A stretch of DNA of 37,216 nucleotides from an uncultured Eubacteriales bacterium (lineage in GTDB: Bacteria > Bacillota > Clostridia > Christensenellales > Aristaeellaceae), in assembly GCA_902787835.1 (NCBI GenBank), contig CADAHU010000042.1, positions 1 through 37,216 on the forward strand, read 5' to 3'. Positions 7,869-15,714 of this stretch are shown piece by piece. Position 1 is the first letter of the stretch; the number at the start of each line of letters is the position of its first letter. Made by a program: the position numbers and the translations under genes. Below the pieces are notes generated by a model. The model was not told the DNA's origin, did no database searches, and was given only the letters and a program-made list of their open reading frames with translations.

Positions 7869-9569
7869 TCAGTAGCGCAGATATTCCTTGCCGCAGAAGG
7901 GATCCACGGGGCTGACGCCCTTGAATTCGCTCTTGCCCAGCAGCTTTTCCACCACGGTATCGATCATCAGATCATGGTTGGAATAGGCGTTGATGTAGGT
8001 TTTTACCATGGGCACGTCCAGCAGGTGATAGGGATTCTGCAGGGAGATGAACACCGTGGGCACGATCTCCACAAACCAGGGGATGTTGTTGCCCGCGCCG
8101 AAGGGGGCATGCCAGTTGAGGCGGGCGGTGGTCTTGTTGCTGGCGTTCTCCACGTTGCCGATGTACACCACCAGATCATACTTGCTGCGGAACTCCTCCA
8201 CCGTCTCAAACCGCATGGGCTTGGAGAAGTCAAAAACCTCCTCCTGGTAGGGGATCATCTCGAAGCCCTCTTTTTCCATATCGGCGATGAAGCGCGCCGC
8301 CACCCGCTGCTCGCTGGGGCACTTGCCCAGGATTTCAAACAGCACGCGGCGATGCTTTTTGGGGCTGATGGGCAGCAGATGCTGGGTATCCTTGACCAGG
8401 GTCACGGCCTTGTCGGCGCACTCCCTGGCCCAGGCCTGGTGCTGTTCGCAGGCGATGACGCTCAGCCCGTCCTTGCTGGGGGCCAGGGCGCCGCTTTTCT
8501 GCTTTTCGTGCAGCTTCAGCGCGGCCTTGGCGGCCAGGATGCGGGTGATGGCCTCCTCCAGTCGCTGTTCACTCAGGATGCCCTGCTCATAGCCCTGGCG
8601 CATATAGCCCAGGTCCTCCTCGTAATCCTTGTTGAACAGCAGCATATCGCAGCCCGCCTCGATGGCGTAGGGCACGCTCTGCCGCCGGTCCATGGCGCAC
8701 AGGAAGCCCACCATGGGGCTGGCGTCGCTGATGATCATGCCGTTGAAGCCCAGCTTTTCCCGCAGCAGGTTTTTGAGCAGCTCCGGCGACAGGGTGGCGG
8801 GCATCAGCTTATCGGGATGATTGGGATTGAATTTTTTCTGGTAAGCGGGCATGGCGATATGGCCCACCATCACGGTCAGCGCGCCGTTATCGATCAGCGT
8901 CTGGTAAATATCGCCGTAGGTTTTGTCCCACTCCTCGCAGGAGAGGCTGTTTACGCTGGTCAGGATGTGCTGGTCGCACTCGTCCACGCCGTCGCCGGGG
9001 AAATGCTTGATGGATACGGCGCTGCCGCATTCCTTGGCGCCCTTCATGTAGGCCAGGCCGCACTTTTTCACCATCTCCGGATCGCTGCCGTAGGTGCGCA
9101 CGTTGGTGATGGGGTTATGGTAGTTCAGGTCGATATCCACCACCGGGGCGAAGGCGTAATTGCAGCCCACGGCCTGGCCCTCGGCGCAGCTGATCTTGCC
9201 CAGCCGGTAGGCCTGCTCGGGATCGCCGGTGGCCGCCGCCTGCATCTGCTTGCCGAAAGCCGTGCCCTCCGCCACGATGCCGTCGCCGCCGGCTTCCAGG
9301 TTGGCCGCCAGGAACAGGGGGATCTTGGTATGGTTCTGCAGGTAGGAGTAAGCGCTGAACAGCTCCTCGGTGGTGCCGGCGCGGAACATGACGCCGCCCG
9401 GGCCGCGGTTCAGCAGCTCGTACTGCAGATAACCCTCGTTGGCGGAATAGCCGATGGGGAAAAACAGCTGCCGCAGCTTTTCCTCGGTGGTCATGGAGGC
9501 TTTGGTCTCCTCCACCCAGCGGATGTCCGCGTCGCTCAGGAAAAAGGGATTGGCCTTCAGATTGATCAT
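7869..9569 (-). CDS. Glycoside hydrolase family 3 enzyme (NagZ-like acid/base), copy A
   Basis: A 566-residue cytoplasmic GH3 protein, paralogous to the gene at 5455-7203 along its whole length. KHFPGDG (188-194) is followed by D199-Q-H201, the Asp-His dyad, and the nucleophile is Asp282 in FNGMIISDAS. The C-terminal domain holds AVTLVKDTQHLLPIS and ends in a short aromatic tail. Substrate is probably a beta-linked disaccharide released by or imported with its neighbours; whether it hydrolyses or phosphorolyses the bond is open. AAGGAGG lies 8 bases before the start. It ends 13 bp before pgmB begins. Confidence 0.92.
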   Translation of the reverse strand: MINLKANPFFLSDADIRWVEETKASMTTEEKLRQLFFPIGYSANEGYLQYELLNRGPGGVMFRAGTTEELFSAYSYLQNHTKIPLFLAANLEAGGDGIVAEGTAFGKQMQAAATGDPEQAYRLGKISCAEGQAVGCNYAFAPVVDIDLNYHNPITNVRTYGSDPEMVKKCGLAYMKGAKECGSAVSIKHFPGDGVDECDQHILTSVNSLSCEEWDKTYGDIYQTLIDNGALTVMVGHIAMPAYQKKFNPNHPDKLMPATLSPELLKNLLREKLGFNGMIISDASPMVGFLCAMDRRQSVPYAIEAGCDMLLFNKDYEEDLGYMRQGYEQGILSEQRLEEAITRILAAKAALKLHEKQKSGALAPSKDGLSVIACEQHQAWARECADKAVTLVKDTQHLLPISPKKHRRVLFEILGKCPSEQRVAARFIADMEKEGFEMIPYQEEVFDFSKPMRFETVEEFRSKYDLVVYIGNVENASNKTTARLNWHAPFGAGNNIPWFVEIVPTVFISLQNPYHLLDVPMVKTYINAYSNHDLMIDTVVEKLLGKSEFKGVSPVDPFCGKEYLRY

Positions 9570-9582
9570 GGTATTTTCCTCC

Positions 9583-12330
9583 TTATATCGCTTTCAGCTG
9601 AAGCAGCCGTTTTGTGCCTTCCGCAACCATCTGCGGGTTGAAGCCCCGGAAGAACAGGAATTGCAATTCGCTCAGGCGCATGGTCATAAACTCCTCGTCG
9701 CCGGAGGCGATCATATCATACGCCGCGGGCAGATCGGCCCGGAGCAGCTCCAGCGCCTCCGGATCGTCCTTCATTTCGCTCAGGCGGCTTTCCATGGTGT
9801 ATTTGAGCCGGTAATCGTGATCGGGCGTATAGGTCCTTTCAAACGTGCCCGCCGAAAGCTCGATGGTTTCATCGCTGCCCGGCAGCGCCGCCTCCGCCGT
9901 GCACCCGAAGGGCACCCGGAAGCGCACCGTCAGCGTACCGTCGGCGTTGATCTTCCAATAGGAGGCGTAGCGGCCGCTGACGGAATCATACGCGCAATCC
10001 ATCTCCCCCGCCCGCCAGACGGGCTGGGGCGCGAACCGTACCCGGGCAAAGCCGGGCGCCAGCGGCTGGATGCCCGCCAGATCGCGGAACACGTATTCCA
10101 TCACCGAGCCGTAGGAATAATGGTTCAGCGAGTTCATGCCGGTGCCGGAGATCGTGCCGTCATCCAGCACGCTGTTCCAGCGCTCCCAGATGGTGGTGGC
10201 CCCCAGATCGACGCAGTGCATCCAGCCGGGGAAGCCCTCCTGGAACAGAAAGTGCGCCGCCAGGTCCTCCATGCCGTTCTCGGCCAGCACCCGGCACATC
10301 ATGGTGGCCCCCACAAAGCCGCCCTTGATCTTGAAGCAGTCCTTCTGGAACCGCTTTTTGAGCCCTTCGATCACCCGGGCCTTATCCACGTATACGCCAA
10401 AGCTCAGGCACAGCAGATAGGCGGTCTGGGTATCCACGCACAGCCGCCCGCTGGGGCTGAAAAACTCCCGCAGGATGGCGGCGCGGATCTCCTCTGCCAG
10501 CCTGCCGAATTCCTCCGCGTCCGCAGTTTGATCCAGGATGCGGGCGGCCCGCTCGGTCTTGCGGGCGGAGGCGTAATAGTACATGCTGGCCACGAAGAAA
10601 TCATCGGTGCCGCCCTTCATGCTCTGGGGCGTTACGCCGTCCTGGGCCAGCCAGTCGCCAAAGTGGAAGCCGAAATCCCACAGCCGGCGGCCGCCGTTCT
10701 GATCATCCTGTCGGCGGATCCACCCCAGCCAGTCCCGCATCAGCGGATACTGCTCGGCCAGCGCTTCCCGATCGCCGTAAAAATCGTAAAGGGTGACGGG
10801 CAGGAAGGTGGCCACATCGCCCCACACGCTGCTGCCGCTGGGCATGGCGCTGAAGTTGGGCAGGTAGTTGGCCACGATGCCATCGTGCTTTTTCTGGTCG
10901 ATGCGCAGATCAAGCAGGAACTTGCGGTAGAAGGCCCGGGTATCCATCTGGAAGCAGGCCGTGGGCGAGAATACCTGGGCGTCGCCGGTCCAGCCCAGGC
11001 GCTCGTCCCGCTGGGGGCAGTCGGTGGGCATATCCAGGAAATTGCTGCGCTGGCCCCAGAAGGCGTTTGCCGCCAGGCGGTTCAGTTTTTCATTGCCGCT
11101 GCGGAAGGCGATGGCGGTATCCAGATCGGAGTACACCACCCGGCCGGTGAAATCCTCCTTTTTGATCTCCCCGGGCCAGCCGGTCACCCGCACATAGCGG
11201 AAGCCGAAGTAGGTAAAATGCGCCCGCACGGTCTCCCGCCGCCCGTCCGATACATAGATCATCTGCGCCTTTGCGGTGCGGTAGTTATCGTTATAGAAAT
11301 TGCCGCCCTGCAGGATCTCGCCGTGATCCAGGGTGATCTCCGTCCCCCTGGGGAAATCCGCCGTATACTCCACATAGCCGGTAAAATTCTGGCCCATATC
11401 CAGCACGGTCTCCCCCGCCGGGGTATGGAGGATCTCCCGCACGGGCAGGCTGTCCTTGACGATCACCGGCAGGCTGTAACGGTCCGTGATCGTTTTTTCC
11501 GGCATCAGGCAGACGGGCCTGTCCGGGTTTTCCCGATCCTGCCACAAAAGACGGTTCAGCCGCTCGCCGTCGTAGATATCGGTATATTCAAAATCGCTGC
11601 CCCGGTACTGCCAGTCCCCATCGGTGCCGATCACCTGCTCCGTGCCGTCCGCCAGGGTGACGCGCAGCTCGGCGATGGCCTGGAAGCGGTCGCCGTACAC
11701 CGCGCTGGCCCCCTCGTAGCCCAGCCGGCCCTTGTACCAGCCGTTGCCCAGGGCGATCTCCAGCCGGTTATCGCCGCATTTCAGCAGGCCGGTCACATCG
11801 TAGGTCTGGGCCTGCACCTGCTCGTTATAATCGTTGCAGAAGGGCGCAAGCAGGTCCACCCCCGCCTTTTGCCCGTTGATATAGGCCTCGTACAGGCCCA
11901 GGCCGGTGATATACAGCCGGGCGGACGCTGCCGCCTGCCCCACCGGGAAATCCCGGAAGAGCAGGGGATGGAAGGCATCCTCCGCCGCCGCGCCGATCCA
12001 CTTCGCCTGCCAGGGTTCGTCCATCTTGCCGGTCTCAAACCAGGATGTGCCCGCGGTCTCATCCCCGGCGTCGCCCCGCGCCTCCACCCGCACGTAATAC
12101 CGGGCGCGGGGAAGCAGCTGCAGGCTGACAGGCTCCCCGATGGATTGCAGCTTTTCGTTTTCCTTTTCAAACAGGATCTGCGAAAAATCGGGATCGGCGG
12201 CCACGCAAAGGCGCTCCCGCACGGGCCGGGCGGAGGCGGTCTCCTCCACCTTCCAGGAGATGGAAATATGGGGCAGCTGGAAGCCCAGGGGCTCCCGGAT
12301 GCCGTTGACGCGGATCTCTGTGATCTTCAT
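9583..12330 (-). CDS. GH78 alpha-L-rhamnosidase
   Basis: A 915-residue protein without signal peptide. Order: N-terminal beta-sandwich (PRARYYVRVEARGDAG near 74), a rhamnosidase N-domain (RLYITGLGLYEAYINGQ near 138), a second sandwich (VLDMGQNFTGYVEY near 309), and an (alpha/alpha)6 catalytic barrel from about 410 with DMPTDCPQRDERLGWTGD (433-450) containing the general-acid region and the later GATTIWERWNS. It removes terminal L-rhamnose from oligosaccharides or glycosides inside the cell. Residues 849-915 form a helical tail beyond the usual C-terminal beta domain, resembling the tails of the esterase and GH2 here. AAAGGAAA lies upstream, and a terminator-like hairpin separates it from the importer genes. 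Confidence 0.95.
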   Translation of the reverse strand: MKITEIRVNGIREPLGFQLPHISISWKVEETASARPVRERLCVAADPDFSQILFEKENEKLQSIGEPVSLQLLPRARYYVRVEARGDAGDETAGTSWFETGKMDEPWQAKWIGAAAEDAFHPLLFRDFPVGQAAASARLYITGLGLYEAYINGQKAGVDLLAPFCNDYNEQVQAQTYDVTGLLKCGDNRLEIALGNGWYKGRLGYEGASAVYGDRFQAIAELRVTLADGTEQVIGTDGDWQYRGSDFEYTDIYDGERLNRLLWQDRENPDRPVCLMPEKTITDRYSLPVIVKDSLPVREILHTPAGETVLDMGQNFTGYVEYTADFPRGTEITLDHGEILQGGNFYNDNYRTAKAQMIYVSDGRRETVRAHFTYFGFRYVRVTGWPGEIKKEDFTGRVVYSDLDTAIAFRSGNEKLNRLAANAFWGQRSNFLDMPTDCPQRDERLGWTGDAQVFSPTACFQMDTRAFYRKFLLDLRIDQKKHDGIVANYLPNFSAMPSGSSVWGDVATFLPVTLYDFYGDREALAEQYPLMRDWLGWIRRQDDQNGGRRLWDFGFHFGDWLAQDGVTPQSMKGGTDDFFVASMYYYASARKTERAARILDQTADAEEFGRLAEEIRAAILREFFSPSGRLCVDTQTAYLLCLSFGVYVDKARVIEGLKKRFQKDCFKIKGGFVGATMMCRVLAENGMEDLAAHFLFQEGFPGWMHCVDLGATTIWERWNSVLDDGTISGTGMNSLNHYSYGSVMEYVFRDLAGIQPLAPGFARVRFAPQPVWRAGEMDCAYDSVSGRYASYWKINADGTLTVRFRVPFGCTAEAALPGSDETIELSAGTFERTYTPDHDYRLKYTMESRLSEMKDDPEALELLRADLPAAYDMIASGDEEFMTMRLSELQFLFFRGFNPQMVAEGTKRLLQLKAI

Positions 12331-12344
12331 GGCGCTTTCCTTTC

Positions 12345-12383
12345 AAAAAAAGACGGGCGCGGTTTTTTGGTCCCTCGCCCGCC
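12345..12383 (-). terminator. Terminator-like hairpin between importer and GH78
   Basis: On the minus strand GGCGGGCG pairs with CGCCCGTC (8 bp, one G-U) across a roughly 16-nt loop and is followed by seven U residues. It lies after the importer permease stop and just before the GH78 ribosome binding site. It would let importer transcripts be more abundant than enzyme transcripts, by partial read-through. Confidence 0.65.
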
Positions 12384-12404
12384 CGATGATGGATCGTTGC
12401 GGAG

Positions 12405-13412
12405 TTATGCTTTTACCGGTTGGTGTGTGGCAAACAGCTTGCCCACCAGCTTTTTGAGGTTGCCGCTCTGTCCGGCCACCAGGTTGACCAGGAACACGAA
12501 CAGGCCCATCATGGCGGTGGAGATGGCGCCGCCCAGCTCGGCCTTGAACACGGTGGTGAGGCCCGTCTTCATCATGACGATGGCCAGGGAACCCATGACG
12601 ATGCCGATGGTATCGCCGCAGAAGGCGCCGATGTACAGGCCCACGAACACGGGCAGGATGTTGCTGAACAGCTCGCCCACCGTGCTCAGGGAGGAGAAGC
12701 TGGCGTCCCGCTTGCCCAGGGAGGCCCAGATGATGGTGGCAAAACCGAAGATCAGGCCGCTGTACACATAGCTCAGAATGACGTTCTTGTTCTCATTGAC
12801 GCCGATGTTCACCGCCGCCTGCTGGTTCTTGGCCAGCAGCAGGCTCTGCTTGCCGGTGGTGGCCAGGTAATTGTACACCGCGTACACCGCCACCGCGCAG
12901 GCAAAGGGAATCAGCACCAGGGGGAAGGAGCTGAGCTGCTTGATGAATTTGACGGAAATCAGGTTCACGCCGCCGCCGCCGAAGATCAGCGGGGTGATGG
13001 ACTCATAGAGCAGCGCCATGCCGATGGTGGCGATCATGATGGGCAGGCGGCCATATACATAGACCAGGGCCACGCCCACGCTGAGCAGCACGCATATGCC
13101 AACGGCCAGGGCGCAGAACAGCAGCGGGCTGCTGGTGCCGGAATCCCTGGCGATGCTGCCCGCCACGATGGCGGAAACCAGCATGATGGAGCCGCCGGAA
13201 AAGTCAAATCGTCCATTTTTGAACTGGAGGCCGATGCCCATGGCGCAGGCAACCGTTACGGCAACCTGGGGGATGATGACCATCCACATCTTCCAGTTTG
13301 CCAGATAGGGTTTCCCGTTGGCGCCGCACAGGATCTTCATGATCACGTACATGATCACGGGCAGCATGATGGTGCCTCCGATGCGCTTCAGAATGTCCAA
13401 TGTTTTTTTCAT
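12405..13412 (-). CDS. Ribose-type ABC importer, permease 2
   Basis: A 335-residue RbsC/BPD-transp-2 family permease with about ten hydrophobic helices. Features: FDFSGGSIMLVSAIVAGSIAR near residue 70, YGRLPIMIATIGMALLYESI near 120, and the cytoplasmic coupling loop segment with NIGVNENKNVILSYVYSGLIFG. It pairs with the permease at 14709-15704 and the ATPase at 15715-17220 as a heterodimeric translocator. It is encoded downstream of the binding protein, after a 14-bp intercistronic hairpin. CTGGAGGC lies upstream of the start. The solute is probably a sugar, but not identifiable from the permease. Confidence 0.9.
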   Translation of the reverse strand: MKKTLDILKRIGGTIMLPVIMYVIMKILCGANGKPYLANWKMWMVIIPQVAVTVACAMGIGLQFKNGRFDFSGGSIMLVSAIVAGSIARDSGTSSPLLFCALAVGICVLLSVGVALVYVYGRLPIMIATIGMALLYESITPLIFGGGGVNLISVKFIKQLSSFPLVLIPFACAVAVYAVYNYLATTGKQSLLLAKNQQAAVNIGVNENKNVILSYVYSGLIFGFATIIWASLGKRDASFSSLSTVGELFSNILPVFVGLYIGAFCGDTIGIVMGSLAIVMMKTGLTTVFKAELGGAISTAMMGLFVFLVNLVAGQSGNLKKLVGKLFATHQPVKA

Positions 13413-13461
13413 GGGGTCTGCCTCCAGTTATCAGCAGTGATGGATGATCGGATCTTTTCAG

Positions 13462-13495
13462 GATCCTTCCCGGGGACGCAGCCCCGGGAAGGATC
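13462..13495 (-). promoter_or_regulatory. Intercistronic mRNA hairpin 3' of the binding-protein gene
   Basis: A perfect 14-bp stem (13462-13475 with 13482-13495) with a 6-nt loop lies in the 94-bp gap between the binding-protein stop and the next permease. No U-tract follows on the minus strand, so it is not a typical terminator. It probably protects the 3' end of the binding-protein message and raises its yield. A counterpart occurs at 32204-32235. Confidence 0.75.
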
Positions 13496-13506
13496 GGGAA
13501 ATGGTT

Positions 13507-14649
13507 TTAGTTCATGTAGCCTTCCACGGTGAAGCTCTGGCAGTATTCGGTCAGGGCCTGGTAGGTGGCGTCGGGGTTCACGCTGGCGAAGAAGTCCTTC
13601 ATATCCTCCCAGCTGGCCTGAGCCAGGCCGAGGCGGTCGGCGTCGTTGGTGGCGCCCATGGGGCTGTTGTTGACCACGGCTTCAAACTTTTCGGTGCTGT
13701 TGATCACCATGATGCCGGAATCCAGCTGGGTCTTGTTGCCGGGATAATCCTTGTACATATTGCCGGTGATGGCGGCGTCGAGCATGGCCATGGGCCAGAT
13801 GATGCTCTCGAAGGCGGCGGTGGTCAGGCGCACGATATTCTTGTCGTCGCCGCAGTCGGCCATCAGATCGGGGTCGTTATCGAAGCCGCCGGTGATGATC
13901 TGCATATCGGGGTTGCAGATGCCCATGGCCTTGGCTTCCAGCACGCTGGGATAGAGGAAGGTGGTGCCGGCGCAGAAGCCCACGATGCAGTCCAGCTCGT
14001 CATGGCCGTCTTCAAACCAATAGGTGTTGTTGTCCAGGGGGCTGAAGTTCAGCACGGTGGCGTCGCCCACGATTTCGATGGGCTCGGCGGCGGTCTCGTT
14101 GTAGTTGGCGATGTAGGCGCGGAAGCCGGCGTCAGCCACGGTGTGCTTGGGATAAGCGTAGGCGGGGAAGATGCAGGTGGAAACCTTCTTGTAGCCGCGG
14201 TCGATGACTTCCTGCGCGTAGGCTTCGCCCAGGGTCAGGCCCAGGAAATGATCCTTTTCCAGCACGCCGGCGCTGGTGCCTTCGGGCGTATACACGGCAT
14301 CAAAGTCGGAGAAGAAGCCCACGACCCACAGATCGGGATATTCTTCCATGATGTTGATCAGGCCGCCGTCCTGGGTGGCGATCAGGCCCACCACGTCGGA
14401 GGTATAGGCGTTCTTCACGTTCTTCAGGTTGCCGGCGGGATCGTTGAAGCCGTCAGCGTATACGATTTCCACGGTGTAGCCCAGCTCCTTGGCCATCATG
14501 TTCAGGTAAGAGACGTAAAATTCATACTGCGCGCCGCTGTTCAGGTTGGACAGATACAGGATCTTGCCCTTGCTCTCGGCGGAAGCGGGAACGACGGCGA
14601 TGCCAAGCAGCATAACCAGGGTCAGAACGATAGCAATCAGCTTTTTCAT
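13507..14649 (-). CDS. Sugar ABC importer substrate-binding protein (periplasmic-binding-protein fold)
   Basis: A 380-residue exported protein. Residues 1-24 are a Sec signal (MKKLIAIVLTLVMLLGIA..) ending VPASA-ES, a signal peptidase I site; there is no lipobox Cys. The mature part resembles the ribose/galactose-binding (PBP1) type, with two Rossmann-like lobes: GKILYLSNLNSGAQYEFYV at the first strand, GLIATQDGGLINIMEEYPDLWVVGFFSD, and IITGGFDNDPDLMADCGDDKNIVRLTTAAFESI. It delivers solute to the flanking permeases. In a Gram-positive cell an unlipidated binding protein needs some other means of retention. AAGGAGG precedes the start. Flanked by hairpins at 14678-14693 and 13462-13495. Confidence 0.88.
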   Translation of the reverse strand: MKKLIAIVLTLVMLLGIAVVPASAESKGKILYLSNLNSGAQYEFYVSYLNMMAKELGYTVEIVYADGFNDPAGNLKNVKNAYTSDVVGLIATQDGGLINIMEEYPDLWVVGFFSDFDAVYTPEGTSAGVLEKDHFLGLTLGEAYAQEVIDRGYKKVSTCIFPAYAYPKHTVADAGFRAYIANYNETAAEPIEIVGDATVLNFSPLDNNTYWFEDGHDELDCIVGFCAGTTFLYPSVLEAKAMGICNPDMQIITGGFDNDPDLMADCGDDKNIVRLTTAAFESIIWPMAMLDAAITGNMYKDYPGNKTQLDSGIMVINSTEKFEAVVNNSPMGATNDADRLGLAQASWEDMKDFFASVNPDATYQALTEYCQSFTVEGYMN

Positions 14650-14677
14650 GGGATTTCCTCCTTAAATATTATCTTGA

Positions 14678-14693
14678 CAGGCGGATGCGCCTG
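14678..14693 (-). promoter_or_regulatory. Small intercistronic hairpin 5' of the binding-protein gene
   Basis: CAGGCG (14678-14683) pairs with CGCCTG (14688-14693) around a 4-nt loop, between the permease stop (14709) and the binding-protein ribosome binding site. It may set the 5' boundary of a processed binding-protein message. Six base pairs alone are weak evidence. Confidence 0.4.
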
Positions 14694-14708
14694 CGCAGGA
14701 TCGTTTTT

Positions 14709-15704
14709 TTACCGGGGCAGCGCGCCGCCCTTCTGACGGCAGGTGATCAGCACCACGATCAGGAAGATGGCGGCCTTGATCAGGAAGGTCATATTGGTGG
14801 GCACGCCGATGATGGGCAGCCCAACCGCCAGCAGGGAGAAGGTGAGGGAGCCGATGATGGCGCAGGAGAGGCGGGACTTCATGCCGCCCTTCAGAGGCAT
14901 GCCGCCCAGGATCAGGGAGACCATCACGTTCATCTCAAAGCCGGTGCCGGTGGAGTCCGATGCCGCGCCGGTGTAGCCCATCTGGAACAGGGAGGCCGTC
15001 ACCAGGCACACCGCCAGGAAGATGTAGGGGATCACGCGGTAGAGGATGATGTTGACGCCGCTCTGGGAGGTGGCGGTCTGGTTGGCGCCGATGGCCCGGG
15101 CGTACTTGCCGAACTTGGTAAAGTAGAAGAAGTAGCCGATCACCGCGTACTCGATGGCCAGCACCAGCACCATGAACCAGGGCTGACGGAACAGGGTCAG
15201 ATCAATGCCGGGATTCATGCTGATGTTGCGGGTGCCCAGGTTGGAATAGATGATGGTGGATATGCCGGAGAGCACCATCATGAACACCACCGAGGAGATA
15301 ACCGAGTACATGTGCAGCAGCTCGCCCGCGGAGCCGTTGATGATGCCGATGACCACCGCGATGGCCAGGCAGGCCAGGATGGCCAGCGGCAGGCTGCCCG
15401 TGCTGTTGCCGATCAGCACCAGCAGGGTGCTGTACAGGCCGATCTGCTTGCCGATGCTCACGTCCATGTTGCCCAGGGAGTAGATGAACACCGCGCCCAC
15501 CGCCATCAGGGCGGTAACGATCACATCGCCGATCAGGGTGGAGAGCTTGCTGGCGCTCCAGATGCTCTCGCCCTTCAGGCCGGTGGTGATGGTGAAGAAG
15601 ATCACGCAGAACAGCAGGCCGCCCATGGAGGCCACGGATGAACCGTGCTTTTTCAGCCACTGCTGCAGGGTTTGCTTTTCTTTTTCCTGTACGATCGCAG
15701 TCAT
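14709..15704 (-). CDS. Ribose-type ABC importer, permease 1
   Basis: A 331-residue BPD-transp-2 family protein with about eight to ten membrane helices. Landmarks: GAVFIYSLGNMDVSIGKQIGLYS near residue 70, KFGKYARAIGANQTATSQSGVNI (cytoplasmic coupling loop, near 190), and VMVSLILGGMPLKGGMKSRL. The basic N-terminus is cytoplasmic. TTAAGGAGGG precedes the ATG. It starts 10 bp after the ATPase gene ends, so the two are tightly coupled. Confidence 0.9.
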   Translation of the reverse strand: MTAIVQEKEKQTLQQWLKKHGSSVASMGGLLFCVIFFTITTGLKGESIWSASKLSTLIGDVIVTALMAVGAVFIYSLGNMDVSIGKQIGLYSTLLVLIGNSTGSLPLAILACLAIAVVIGIINGSAGELLHMYSVISSVVFMMVLSGISTIIYSNLGTRNISMNPGIDLTLFRQPWFMVLVLAIEYAVIGYFFYFTKFGKYARAIGANQTATSQSGVNIILYRVIPYIFLAVCLVTASLFQMGYTGAASDSTGTGFEMNVMVSLILGGMPLKGGMKSRLSCAIIGSLTFSLLAVGLPIIGVPTNMTFLIKAAIFLIVVLITCRQKGGALPR

Positions 15705-15714
15705 GGGGCCCTCC

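Noticed and set aside
5092-12771. Very long plus-strand open frames (5092-7794, 7599-9641, 9454-12771) opposite the glycosidase genes.
   Set aside because: They are complementary-strand shadows of high-GC genes: His/Gly/Ala/Gln-rich composition, no recognisable domains, no ribosome binding sites, and conserved enzymes on the opposite strand.
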